In this document: positions 54,537 through 63,771 of the stretch, one piece after another
How positions within the stretch are numbered: the first letter of the stretch is position 1
How the letters are laid out: each line of letters begins with the position of its first letter
Source: an uncultured Bacteroides sp.
Lineage (GTDB): Bacteria > Bacteroidota > Bacteroidia > Bacteroidales > Bacteroidaceae
NCBI RefSeq assembly: GCF_963678845.1
Contig: NZ_OY787464.1
Span: 1,612,001-1,676,000 of the forward strand
DNA length: 64,000 nt
Reading direction: 5' to 3'
Program-made: the position numbers and the translations under genes
The notes under the pieces: generated by a model
What the model was told of the DNA's origin: nothing
Seen by the model: only the letters and a program-made list of their open reading frames with translations
The model's database searches: none

Positions 54537-55943
54537 ATGATTGAATCCAATCATGTAAGTCTATGGAATCGTTGTCTCCGAGTGATTCGTGACAATGTTC
54601 CTGAGACTACATTTAACACATGGTTTGTTCCTATTGTCCCCCTAAAGTATGAGGACAACGCGCTGACTGTACAGGTCCCTTCACAATTCTTTTATGAATT
54701 TCTGGAGGACAAATTTGTAGAGTTGCTTCGTGCTACTTTATACAAAGAGATTGGTGAAGGAACAAAACTGATGTATCGGGTAATTGTGGACAATAATTCG
54801 AAAGCTTCTGTTGATCTTGAAGCTACGAACCGTTCAACTGCAATCCCTCAACGAAGTACCATTCGCAATGGGAACAAAGCTCCTAATACACTTAAAGCTC
54901 CATCATCTCTGGATCTTGATCCTCAGCTGAATCCAAACTATAACTTTGAGAATTTTATAGAAGGTTATAGCAATAAGTTATCAAGAACAGCAGGAGAAGC
55001 CGTTGCTATTAATCCTGCTAAAACGACATTTAATCCATTATTTCTTTACGGTCCGTCAGGTGTAGGCAAGACTCACCTTATAAACGCTATTGGAACCCGG
55101 ATTAAAGAGTTGTTCCCAGACAAAAGAGTTCTGTATGTATCAGCTCACTTATTTCAGGTACAATACACTGACTCAGTTCGTAGCAATACCATCAATGACT
55201 TTATTAACTTTTACCAAACTATTGATGTATTGATTATTGATGATATACAAGAATTTGCTAGTCTTACAAAGACTCAAAATACATTCTTTCATATCTTTAA
55301 CCATTTGCATCAAAACGGTAAACAGTTAATTCTGACATCCGATCGTGCTCCTATCCTTCTGCAAGGAATGGAAGATAGATTACTTACCCGTTTCAAATGG
55401 GGATTAACGGCAGAATTGGAAAAGCCTAATGTTGAGTTACGAAAAAATATCTTAAAGAATAAGATCCATCGCGATGGATTGAAGTTTCCGGAAGAGGTTA
55501 TTACTTATATAGCCGAGAATGTTAATGAGAGCGTACGCGACCTGGAAGGGATTGTCATTTCCATTATGGCTCATTCTACCATATACAACAAAGAAATTGA
55601 TATGGAACTGGCAGAAAGAATTGTGCGTAAAGCTGTTCGTTGCGAGACTAAGGCCATTACTATTGATGATATAATAGAAAAAGTATGCAAACATTTTGAG
55701 CTTGATACATCTGCTATTCATTCCAAATCCAGAAAAAGAGAAGTTGTTCAGGTACGTCAGTTAGCAATGTATTTAGCCAAGAAGCACACAGATACTTCCT
55801 CTTCTAAAATTGGTAATTTAATTGGCAACAGAGATCACGCAACCGTGTTACATGCCTGCAAAATTGTTAAAGGACAAGTTGATGTAGACAAGTCATTCCG
55901 TGCAGAAGTGGAAGAAATAGAAGCTTCACTTAGAAAAAAATAA
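54537..55943 (+). CDS. dnaA: Chromosomal replication initiator DnaA
   Basis: A 468-residue replication initiator. Domain I (about 1-85), a variable linker, then the AAA+ core with Walker A G-P-S-G-V-G-K-T-H (172-180) and Walker B I-D-D-I. The C-terminal domain IV carries the DNA-binding signature R-D-H-A-T-V-L-H-A. It binds DnaA boxes at oriC and loads DnaB. Its own promoter is TTTG-20-CACATTTG. A hairpin terminator follows 58 bp after the stop, and the next gene is convergent. Confidence 0.97.
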   Translation: MIESNHVSLWNRCLRVIRDNVPETTFNTWFVPIVPLKYEDNALTVQVPSQFFYEFLEDKFVELLRATLYKEIGEGTKLMYRVIVDNNSKASVDLEATNRSTAIPQRSTIRNGNKAPNTLKAPSSLDLDPQLNPNYNFENFIEGYSNKLSRTAGEAVAINPAKTTFNPLFLYGPSGVGKTHLINAIGTRIKELFPDKRVLYVSAHLFQVQYTDSVRSNTINDFINFYQTIDVLIIDDIQEFASLTKTQNTFFHIFNHLHQNGKQLILTSDRAPILLQGMEDRLLTRFKWGLTAELEKPNVELRKNILKNKIHRDGLKFPEEVITYIAENVNESVRDLEGIVISIMAHSTIYNKEIDMELAERIVRKAVRCETKAITIDDIIEKVCKHFELDTSAIHSKSRKREVVQVRQLAMYLAKKHTDTSSSKIGNLIGNRDHATVLHACKIVKGQVDVDKSFRAEVEEIEASLRKK

Positions 55944-56001
55944 ATCGCCTCAAAATAAAATTAGCGCTAGGAACCATTAGATGTTAATACTGCGTAGACA
56001 A

Positions 56002-56044
56002 AACAATCCCCAAAAAAAGACACATTCTTTTTCTGGGGATTGTT
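56002..56044 (+). terminator. Terminator after dnaA
   Basis: An 18-19-bp stem, AACAATCCCCAAAAAAAGA with its near-perfect complement, around a 5-nt loop (56002-56044). Confidence 0.85.
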
Positions 56045-56236
56045 ATTATATTCACAAAGGATTTCTTTTCTCTCACCTCTCACATTTCCAAAGAAACAGC
56101 TAACAACAAATTAACAGCCAAATGAGAAATACAATTTTATCATCACCTCTCGGGGTATCTCATTAATTTGCAGCAGGTCTCTAATTTTTTTTTATGATTC
56201 TTTATCTACTTCAAAGAAAACTAACAAAGCTGATTT

Positions 56237-56980
56237 CTATAAAATAAAGCCTTGTTGTTTAAGAGAGTTGAACAGATTCTCAGACATAAATTCATTATCT
56301 TTTTTTGTATATCTCACATCTGTAAATACCTGAGCCAATGTTTCTTTATTATTTTCAGCAATAAATTGTTTATTCTCAGGCAAAGATTCTTTATAAGCAT
56401 ACAGCTTGTCAATCATCTCACGCGTGTAATCACAATATTGCTCTTCATGAACAATTGCTTCTAAAGGAAGGCGGTCAACTAATGGAGGACATTCATCAGG
56501 ATATCCCAAGGTAATTGTAGCGACAGGAAAAACCAGCTTAGGTAATTTAAGAGTGTCAATAATCTGTTGAGGATTATAAATAACAGTTCCTAAATAACAG
56601 ATCCCTAATCCGGCTTCTTCTGCAAGTGTGCAAAAGTTCTGAGTAAAGATCAATGCATCAGTTGCAGCATTCATAAAGGATAAGAAATTTGCATAACCAG
56701 GCTGAGCATCACGAAATTCGCACCATTTACTAAATCGATTAAAATCCGCACAGATTGTTAGAACAACAGGCGCACCTTTTATCATTGATTGATTGAAATG
56801 AGCTGGAGATAATTTCTCTTTCATTTTCTCATCACGAGTAACCACAACACTATAAACCTGCATGTTTCCTATGGTAGACACACGTGATGCTGCAGAAAGC
56901 AAATCATTTAACAAAACAGAATCTATATCCTGCTGTTTATACTTTCTTATTGATCTTCTGTTTTTTACTGACTCTATCAT
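56237..56980 (-). CDS. NfsA-like flavin nitroreductase
   Basis: A 247-residue FMN reductase. N-terminal N-R-R-S-I-R-K-Y gives the FMN phosphate contacts, with G-L-G-I-C-Y-L-G-T-V and L-G-Y-P-D-E further on. The family reduces nitro or quinone compounds with NAD(P)H; the physiological substrate is unknown. It stands alone on the minus strand, convergent with dnaA and divergent from nrdJ. Confidence 0.88.
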   Translation of the reverse strand: MIESVKNRRSIRKYKQQDIDSVLLNDLLSAASRVSTIGNMQVYSVVVTRDEKMKEKLSPAHFNQSMIKGAPVVLTICADFNRFSKWCEFRDAQPGYANFLSFMNAATDALIFTQNFCTLAEEAGLGICYLGTVIYNPQQIIDTLKLPKLVFPVATITLGYPDECPPLVDRLPLEAIVHEEQYCDYTREMIDKLYAYKESLPENKQFIAENNKETLAQVFTDVRYTKKDNEFMSENLFNSLKQQGFIL

Positions 56981-57339
56981 ATTCTTTTTTTTGCAAATAT
57001 AATAAAAGAATCAATATTATAATCTGATTATTAGCGTTATATTCTTTTATAGTTTATCCTTTTAGAGGAAACATTTACATACAAAGTGAACAAAAATATA
57101 TTTTTTGGATGACTTTTAGTAAATTATAAAAATGTATATCATTGATAACCAGTAAAATACATAATATAAATGGGAAACATTATTCTTAATAAAAATTTAT
57201 TTTATATTTTATTTCCTATTTTACTTTGATTTAACAAAAAACATTCATAGATTTGCATAACCTATTTAATACTATCTATTTTATTAATAAGAAACCTCTA
57301 CTAATTCTTTTTATTAATAATAATATAATTCAAAATATC
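56981..57339. other. Divergent region between nitroreductase and nrdJ
   Basis: Very AT-rich. It contains the nrdJ promoter and an 80-nt leader. No structured riboswitch is apparent. Confidence 0.45.
57225..57255 (+). promoter_or_regulatory. Promoter of nrdJ
   Basis: TTTG at -33 (57225-57228), 19-bp spacer and TAGATTTG at -7 (57248-57255). This matches the Bacteroides consensus at every position. It shows that a TTG frame start at 57253 would lie inside the promoter and cannot be the start codon. Confidence 0.7.
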
Positions 57340-59877
57340 GTGGAGAAGGACACATTTTCTTATGACGAAGCGTTTGAATCATCTTTACAATATTTTAAAG
57401 GTGATGAGCTTGCTGCAAGGGTTTGGGTGAACAAGTACGCAGTAAAAGACTCTTTCGGAAACATCTATGAAAAGTCACCGGAAGATATGCATTGGCGAAT
57501 TGCGAATGAAATTGCGCGTATTGAAGCCAAGTATAAAAACGGACTTAGTTCACAAGAGCTTTTCGACCTATTTAATCATTTCAGATATATTGTTCCACAA
57601 GGAAGTCCTATGACTGGTATCGGTAATAATTATCAGGTAGCATCACTATCCAATTGTTTTGTAATTGGAGTTGATGGCGCTGCAGATTCATACGGTGCTA
57701 TTATTAAGATTGATGAGGAACAAGTTCAATTAATGAAAAGAAGAGGAGGTGTAGGCCATGACCTTTCACACATTCGTCCAAAAGGATCACCTGTTAAGAA
57801 CTCTGCGTTAACCTCAACCGGAATAGTTCCTTTTATGGAACGCTATTCAAATTCAACAAGGGAAGTTGCACAAGACGGACGTCGTGGTGCATTGATGCTA
57901 AGTGTATCAATTAAGCATCCGGATTCGGAATCGTTTATTGATGCAAAAATGACTGAAGGGAAAGTTACGGGAGCAAACGTATCCGTAAAGCTTGACGATG
58001 AATTCATGGCAGCAGCTGTTGAAGGACACCCTTACAAACAACAATATCCTATTGATTCTGAGAATCCAACTACTGTAAAAGAGATTGATGCTTCTTCTCT
58101 CTGGAAAAAGATTGTTCATAATGCATGGAAATCTGCTGAACCAGGAGTCTTATTCTGGGATACAATTATCAAAGAATCTGTGCCGGATTGTTATGCAGAC
58201 CTTGGTTATAAAACTACATCTACCAACCCTTGCGGAGAAATTCCACTGTGTCCTTACGACTCATGCAGATTATTAGCTATCAATCTTTATTCTTATGTAG
58301 TGAATCCATTTTCCAAGGATGCGTATTTTGATTTCGATTTATTCAAAAAACATGTTACACTTGCGCAACGTATCATGGATGATATCATTGATCTGGAATT
58401 GGAGAAAATTGAACGTATCATACACAAAATAGAGTCTGATCCGGAAGGCGATGAAGTAAAACATGCTGAGAAATTACTTTGGGAAAAGATCTACAAAAAA
58501 AGCGGACAAGGAAGACGTACCGGTGTGGGTATTACTGCAGAAGGTGATATGTTAGCTGCATTGAGTTTAAGATATGGAACAGAAGAAGCAACCACTTTCT
58601 CTGAAGAAGTTCATAAAACTATTGCTATCTACGCTTACAGTTCTTCCGTTCAAATGGCTAAAGAACGTGGCGCTTTTGAAATTTATGATTCTGAAAGAGA
58701 AAAAAACAATCCGTTTATCAACCGTCTTAAGGATGCAGATCCTACTCTTTACGAAGAGATGAAAAAATACGGACGCCGAAATATTGCTTGTTTAACAATT
58801 GCTCCTACAGGAACGACCAGTTTAATGACACAGACGACTTCTGGAATTGAGCCTGTTTTCTTGCCGGTATATAAAAGAAGAAGGAAGGTTAATCCTAATG
58901 ATGTTCAGTCTCACGTTGATTATGTTGATGAAACAGGCGACGCATTTGAAGAATATATTGTATTCCATCACAAGTTCGTAGACTGGATGCAAGCTAATGG
59001 TTATGATGCAGCCAAACACTATACTCAGGAAGAAATTGATGCACTGATTGAAAAGTCTCCTTACTACAAAGCAACATCAAATGATGTTGACTGGATGATG
59101 AAAGTTAAGATGCAAGGAAGAATTCAGAAATGGGTAGATCACTCTATCAGCGTAACTATTAATCTTCCAAACGATGTGGATGAAGATTTGGTAAACCGTT
59201 TGTATGTTGAAGCCTGGAGATCCGGTTGCAAAGGTTGCACTGTTTATCGCGATGGTTCACGTTCAGGAGTTTTACTTTCTACAAAATCAGATAAGAAAGA
59301 TGAACTTCCTCCATGCAAACCGCCTACGGTAGTAGAAGTTCGCCCTAAAGTATTGGAAGCAGACGTAGTGAGATTCCAAAATAACAGAGAAAAATGGGTT
59401 GCTTTTGTGGGACTTCTGGAAGGAAGGCCTTACGAGATCTTTACCGGTTTGCAGGACGATGAAGAAGGTATTCTTCTTCCAAAAACTGTAACTCAAGGAC
59501 GAATTATCAAGAGTGTTGACGAAAACGGAATAAAGAGATATGACTTCCAGTTTGAAAACAAACGTGGCTATAAAACAACAATCGAGGGATTATCTGAAAA
59601 ATTCAACAAAGAATACTGGAACTATGCGAAGTTAATTTCCGGAGTGCTTCGTTATAGAATGCCAATTGAGCAGGTAATTAAATTAGTTGGTCAGTTACAA
59701 TTGGACAATGAAAGCATTAATACCTGGAAAAACGGTGTGGAACGCGCTTTGAAAAAATACATTCAGGACGGAACAGAAGCAAGAGGCAAGAAATGTCCCA
59801 ACTGTGGAAACGAAACATTGATTTATCAGGAAGGATGTCTTATTTGTACATCTTGTGGAAGCTCTCGTTGCGGATAG
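57340..59877 (+). CDS. nrdJ: Adenosylcobalamin-dependent (class II) ribonucleotide reductase
   Basis: 845 residues from a GTG at 57340. The frame extends to a TTG at 57253 but that codon lies in the -7 promoter box, and homologues as I recall begin M-E-K-x-T-Y-x-Y-D-E-A-F, matching V-E-K-D-T-F-S-Y-D-E-A-F here. Active-site S-T-N-P-C-G-E-I-P-L, A-P-T-G-T-T-S and a C-terminal C-P-N-C-G / C-T-S-C-G zinc-ribbon-like tail that regenerates the active site are present. It makes deoxyribonucleotides with vitamin B12, so DNA synthesis here depends on B12. Confidence 0.93.
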   Translation: MEKDTFSYDEAFESSLQYFKGDELAARVWVNKYAVKDSFGNIYEKSPEDMHWRIANEIARIEAKYKNGLSSQELFDLFNHFRYIVPQGSPMTGIGNNYQVASLSNCFVIGVDGAADSYGAIIKIDEEQVQLMKRRGGVGHDLSHIRPKGSPVKNSALTSTGIVPFMERYSNSTREVAQDGRRGALMLSVSIKHPDSESFIDAKMTEGKVTGANVSVKLDDEFMAAAVEGHPYKQQYPIDSENPTTVKEIDASSLWKKIVHNAWKSAEPGVLFWDTIIKESVPDCYADLGYKTTSTNPCGEIPLCPYDSCRLLAINLYSYVVNPFSKDAYFDFDLFKKHVTLAQRIMDDIIDLELEKIERIIHKIESDPEGDEVKHAEKLLWEKIYKKSGQGRRTGVGITAEGDMLAALSLRYGTEEATTFSEEVHKTIAIYAYSSSVQMAKERGAFEIYDSEREKNNPFINRLKDADPTLYEEMKKYGRRNIACLTIAPTGTTSLMTQTTSGIEPVFLPVYKRRRKVNPNDVQSHVDYVDETGDAFEEYIVFHHKFVDWMQANGYDAAKHYTQEEIDALIEKSPYYKATSNDVDWMMKVKMQGRIQKWVDHSISVTINLPNDVDEDLVNRLYVEAWRSGCKGCTVYRDGSRSGVLLSTKSDKKDELPPCKPPTVVEVRPKVLEADVVRFQNNREKWVAFVGLLEGRPYEIFTGLQDDEEGILLPKTVTQGRIIKSVDENGIKRYDFQFENKRGYKTTIEGLSEKFNKEYWNYAKLISGVLRYRMPIEQVIKLVGQLQLDNESINTWKNGVERALKKYIQDGTEARGKKCPNCGNETLIYQEGCLICTSCGSSRCG

Positions 59878-59925
59878 TAAACCAAATAGAACTGTACAAA
59901 AATAGATTATCACACAAAATAATAG

Positions 59926-59989
59926 AAAAACTGTCTATAGAATTTCTTCAATCAAAAAAGATTGAGAAAATATTCTATGGACAGTTTTT
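59926..59989 (+). terminator. Terminator after nrdJ
   Basis: A long stem, AAAAACTGTCTATAGAAT (59926-59943) with ATTCTATGGACAGTTTTT (59972-59989), one wobble, plus an inner TTCTTCAATC/GATTGAGAA stem. A classic strong terminator. Confidence 0.85.
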
Positions 59990-60203
59990 ATGGTTCAAAG
60001 CAATCTATTGATTTATATATAATCAAAGACTGATATTTTAAATAGAATATTTACCTTCACTCATCTCCATTATCAAGTCTTTGCTGATAATAGAACAAAC
60101 GTTTGCATAAGATTTTGCATCACAAACATAATCATGTACATTTAGTGTATTCAATAAATGATTAAAATTGCATTACTTTGATAAAATAAAAAAATCTAAT
60201 AGT
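59990..60203. other. Upstream region of malQ with a small antisense frame
   Basis: A minus-strand frame 60038-60172 is open for 44 codons with coding-like text (Y-V-C-D-A-K-S-Y-A-N-V-C-S-I-I) but lacks an ATG until late. It may be a fragment. TTACTTTG near 60173, one mismatch to TAnnTTTG, may be the malQ -7 box. Confidence 0.3.
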
Positions 60204-62909
60204 ATGATTTTATCTTTTCATATAGAATACCGAACAAACTGGGGTGAAGAAGTCAGGATACTGGGTTCTGTACCGGAACTTGGAAGTTATGAAGAAGAAC
60301 AAGCTGTTCCTCTTCATTCTGTTGATGGGATTAACTGGAGTTTATCCAAAGAAGTTCAGAATCCTACAGACGGAGTCATTAAATACAGCTATTACATATA
60401 TAAAGACGAAGTGCTTGTTCGTAAAGAGTGGGATTCATTCCCCAGAAGAATTCACATTTCGTCTGCTCAGAATATTGTGTACCGCAATCTGGATGCATGG
60501 AAAAACGTCCCCGATCAGCAACAATTTTACAGCTCTGCCTTTACAGAATGCCTGCTTGCACGTAAACATGGTGAGCAGCAAAATGTAAACAATAATAAAA
60601 CATTAGTAATCAAAGCCTACGCTCCAAGAATAGGGAGCAATTATGCTTTAGCTATTTCGGGCAATCAGCCTTCTTTAGGAAACTGGGATGTGAGTAATAT
60701 TTGCTTGATGAATGATGCTGATTCTCCAGAATGGCAAATTGCTATTGATGCCGATCAACTCACTTTTCCACTGGAATACAAATTTGTTCTTTATAATTTA
60801 AAAGAGAATAGAGTGGAATCATGGGAAAATAATCCCAACCGATATCTGGCCGATCCTGCTATTAAAACTGGAGAAACAGTTCAGATTGCCGACAGATATG
60901 TTTATTTTAATCTGCCGGTATATAAGGGAGCAGGTGTAGCTATTCCTGTTTTCTCACTTAGATCAAAACAAAGTTTTGGTGTGGGAGACTTCAGTGATCT
61001 GAAATTGATGATAGATTGGGCAGCCAGTACTAATCAGAAGCTGGTACAAGTTCTTCCCGTGAATGACACTACCATGACGCATACATGGACAGATTCATAT
61101 CCGTACAACAGCATTTCAATCTATGCTTTTCATCCTATGTATGCCGATTTGTTTAAAATGGGTAAACTGAAGGATGACGAAAAAATGGCTTACTTTACCG
61201 AAAAGCAAACTAAGCTGAATGCAAAATCCACAATGGATTACGAAGCGGTAAACAAAATTAAATGGGAATATTTTCGACTCATATTCAAACAAGAAGGACA
61301 AGCAGTATTAAAATCAAAAGTATTTAAGCAGTTCTTTGCGGAAAATCAAGAATGGTTGCAGCCTTATGCGGTGTTCAGCTACCTCCGCGACCAATATCAT
61401 ACTCCTAATTTCAGGGAATGGCCTCAATGTTCCACCTATCTTCAGGAAGATATAGAGGCGCTTTGCCACACAGAATCAAAAGATTACGAAGAGATAGTTA
61501 TTTATTACTATATTCAGTTCCATTTGCATTTGCAGTTACTCGAAGCATCTACTTATGCCCGAGAAAAAGGGGTAGTGCTTAAAGGAGATATCCCCATAGG
61601 CATAAGCCGCAACAGCGTGGAAGCCTGGAAGGATGCCAAATATTTTAATTTGAATGGTCAGGCCGGTGCGCCGCCCGATGATTTCTCGGTCAATGGCCAG
61701 AATTGGGGCTTCCCTACTTATAACTGGGAAGTAATGGAAAAAGATGGTTACAGCTGGTGGATGAAGAGATTCCAAAAAATGTCGGAGTACTTTGATGCAT
61801 ATCGCATTGATCATATTTTGGGATTCTTCCGTATCTGGGAAATTCCACTTAATGCCGTACATGGTTTGCTGGGACAATTTGTGCCATCGCTGCCTATGTC
61901 ACGTGAAGAGATTGAAAGTAACGGTTTGCCCTTTGACGAGGAACGTTTTCTTAAGCCATATATTCACGAGGGTTTTCTGCAACAGATTTTTGGTCCTCAC
62001 ACAGAATATGTAAAAAACACATTTATCTGTTCAACCAATCAATGGGAAATATATGAAATGCGTCCTGAGTTTGATACGCAAAAGAAAGTAGAAGAATACT
62101 TCAGCGGAAAGACAGAGGCAGACAGTGTATGGGTTCGCGACGGACTATATGCGCTTATAAGTGATGTGCTTTTTATTCGTGACAGAAAAAACAAAGCTAT
62201 GTATCACCCACGCATAGGCGTACAATTCGATTTTATTTTTCAATCATTGAACGATGGTGATAAGGCTGCCTTCAATAACCTTTACGATAATTATTACTAC
62301 AAACGCCATAACATTTTCTGGCAACAACAAGCCATGAAGAAATTACCGCAATTGATAAACAGCACACGAATGCTTGTTTGCGGAGAAGACTTGGGAATGA
62401 TTCCCGATTGCGTGCCATGGGTTATGAATGAACTCCAGATATTGAGTCTGGAAATACAGCGCATGCCTAAAAGCAGATCGTTAGAGTTTGGTAATGTAGG
62501 CGATTATCCTTATCGTTCCGTATGTACAATTTCCACCCATGATATGTCCACTTTGCGAGGATGGTGGAAGGAAGATCACCAGCAAACACAACGTTTCTTC
62601 AACAATGTGCTTGGACACTATGGTACTGCTCCTGAGAAAGCATCAGAACACATTTGCGAGGAAGTGGTAAAACAGCATCTTTATTCAAACTCCATCTTTT
62701 GCGTGCTTACATTACAGGATTGGTTATCCATGAGTGAAGAGTGGAGAAGTCCCAATATAGAAGCTGAACGCATTAATATTCCGGCAAATCCTAAGCATTA
62801 CTGGCGTTACCGGATGCATATATCTCTTGAAGATCTGATGCAGGCCGACAGTATAAAAACTAAAATAAAAGAACTGATTATACTTACTGGAAGAAATCCT
62901 AAAAAATAG
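60204..62909 (+). CDS. malQ: 4-alpha-glucanotransferase with two N-terminal CBM20 domains
   Basis: 901 residues from the ATG at 60204; a TTG at 60168 opens the frame but is unlikely. Two starch-binding CBM20 modules (about 1-105 and 120-235; N-W-G-E-E-V-R-I-L-G-S-V-P-E-L-G, then G-N-Q-P-S-L-G-N-W-D) precede a GH77 domain. The nucleophile lies in A-Y-R-I-D-H-I-L-G and the acid/base in V-C-G-E-D-L-G-M-I-P. It resembles plant DPE2-like disproportionating enzymes. It transfers glucan chains in glycogen/maltodextrin metabolism. A terminator follows. Confidence 0.92.
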   Translation: MILSFHIEYRTNWGEEVRILGSVPELGSYEEEQAVPLHSVDGINWSLSKEVQNPTDGVIKYSYYIYKDEVLVRKEWDSFPRRIHISSAQNIVYRNLDAWKNVPDQQQFYSSAFTECLLARKHGEQQNVNNNKTLVIKAYAPRIGSNYALAISGNQPSLGNWDVSNICLMNDADSPEWQIAIDADQLTFPLEYKFVLYNLKENRVESWENNPNRYLADPAIKTGETVQIADRYVYFNLPVYKGAGVAIPVFSLRSKQSFGVGDFSDLKLMIDWAASTNQKLVQVLPVNDTTMTHTWTDSYPYNSISIYAFHPMYADLFKMGKLKDDEKMAYFTEKQTKLNAKSTMDYEAVNKIKWEYFRLIFKQEGQAVLKSKVFKQFFAENQEWLQPYAVFSYLRDQYHTPNFREWPQCSTYLQEDIEALCHTESKDYEEIVIYYYIQFHLHLQLLEASTYAREKGVVLKGDIPIGISRNSVEAWKDAKYFNLNGQAGAPPDDFSVNGQNWGFPTYNWEVMEKDGYSWWMKRFQKMSEYFDAYRIDHILGFFRIWEIPLNAVHGLLGQFVPSLPMSREEIESNGLPFDEERFLKPYIHEGFLQQIFGPHTEYVKNTFICSTNQWEIYEMRPEFDTQKKVEEYFSGKTEADSVWVRDGLYALISDVLFIRDRKNKAMYHPRIGVQFDFIFQSLNDGDKAAFNNLYDNYYYKRHNIFWQQQAMKKLPQLINSTRMLVCGEDLGMIPDCVPWVMNELQILSLEIQRMPKSRSLEFGNVGDYPYRSVCTISTHDMSTLRGWWKEDHQQTQRFFNNVLGHYGTAPEKASEHICEEVVKQHLYSNSIFCVLTLQDWLSMSEEWRSPNIEAERINIPANPKHYWRYRMHISLEDLMQADSIKTKIKELIILTGRNPKK

Positions 62910-62929
62910 AGAGTTGTAAAGTTGGTTGG

Positions 62930-62962
62930 AAGAAGGGTACTGTTATGAACAGTGCTCTTCTT
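62930..62962 (+). terminator. Terminator after malQ
   Basis: A 15-bp stem with two wobbles, AAGAAGGGTACTGTT and AACAGTGCTCTTCTT, around a 3-nt loop, followed by Ts. Confidence 0.75.
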
Positions 62963-63079
62963 TTTATTTACGGCAAATGGTGTTCATATTCATAGATTCT
63001 CTTACTTTTGTATCTGGTGAATAATTTTGAGAACAAAAGGAAATATTCATCAGAACAACTAGAATAATCATTCTTTCGT

Positions 63080-63151
63080 TGTACAAAAGATTGCATTCTT
63101 TTGTACAAAAGAAAACAATGTTCTGTACAGAAGAATGTAATCTTCTGTACA
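63080..63151. repeat. Four-unit 22-bp array with TGTACA cores
   Basis: TGTACA occurs at 63080, 63102, 63124 and 63146, exactly 22 bp apart. Each is embedded in a palindrome of the form TTCTtTTGTACAaAAGAAT. The spacers also have internal symmetry (ATTGCAT, GAATGTAATC). The last unit ends 33 bp before the folB start. The same core and period are present at 33646 and 33668. Confidence 0.9.
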
Positions 63152-63184
63152 AGAGAATAAAAAAGTACTAAATAGAATCAAAAA

Positions 63185-63553
63185 ATGAAATCGAAAGACA
63201 TGTATATCTTTCTCAGTAGTGTGAAGTTTTATGCCTATCATGGGGTTGGGACTCAGGAAACATTGGTAGGCAACACTTTCATTGTTGATCTGAGACTGAA
63301 ACTAGATTTTAGCCGTGCAGCGGAAAATGATGATCTGAACTTCACAGTGAGTTATGCCGACGTATATAAATCGATGAAAGCGGAGATGAAAATCCCTTCC
63401 CTTCTTTTAGAACATGTGAGCCAAAGAATTGTAACCCGATTATTCCATGATTTTCCCACAGTGGAAGCCATTGATCTTAAACTTGCCAAACAAAATCCCC
63501 CAATGGGAGCGGATATTGACTGTGCTGGTGTGGAAATGCATTGTGAACGATAG
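63185..63553 (+). CDS. folB: Dihydroneopterin aldolase
   Basis: A 122-residue folate-pathway enzyme that cleaves 7,8-dihydroneopterin to 6-hydroxymethyl-7,8-dihydropterin. F-Y-A-Y-H-G-V near the N-terminus supplies the pterin-binding residues, Y-A-D-V-Y the mid region, L-E-H-V-S-Q-R-I the Glu anchor and the later L-A-K-Q-N-P-P the catalytic lysine. Length normal. It stands alone after the TGTACA array. Confidence 0.94.
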   Translation: MKSKDMYIFLSSVKFYAYHGVGTQETLVGNTFIVDLRLKLDFSRAAENDDLNFTVSYADVYKSMKAEMKIPSLLLEHVSQRIVTRLFHDFPTVEAIDLKLAKQNPPMGADIDCAGVEMHCER

Positions 63554-63560
63554 AGCCTAA

Positions 63561-63661
63561 GCGCATAGCTTTGACACTATTGCGTAGCTTTCCTGAAAGA
63601 AGCTACGCGTTTTACTTATTGATTGATAACACGTTACAAAGGTTGCGTAGCTGCGTAGCTT
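63561..63661. repeat. GCGTAGCT word cluster
   Basis: GCGTAGCT occurs at 63582, 63645 and 63653 (the last two in tandem), with a variant GCGCATAGCT at 63561 and an inverted copy AGCTACGC at 63601. The 63582/63601 pair forms a 9-bp hairpin. This is a further local repeat family, between folB and the convergent purA. Confidence 0.75.
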
Positions 63662-63712
63662 TTTTTACATTTTTTCCTAAAGGAAAATAATCTTACCTGA
63701 AAATAAACAGAA

Positions 63713-63747
63713 AAGGCTGAACACGGTTTTGATCGGTTCAGCCTTTC
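63713..63747. terminator. Bidirectional terminator between folB and purA
   Basis: An 11-bp stem AAAGGCTGAAC/GTTCAGCCTTT with a 13-nt loop. It has A-runs upstream and T-runs downstream, usable by both convergent genes. Confidence 0.8.
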
Positions 63748-63771
63748 TTATTAAGTTAGAGACTTATTAAC

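Noticed and set aside
57253..57339. N-terminal extension of nrdJ from a TTG codon
   Set aside because: The codon lies inside the -7 promoter box and the extension is low-complexity AT-rich sequence.
63080..63151. CRISPR array
   Set aside because: The unit is 22 bp in total including its spacer, with palindromic cores and related spacers; there are no cas genes in the window. This is not a repeat-spacer array.
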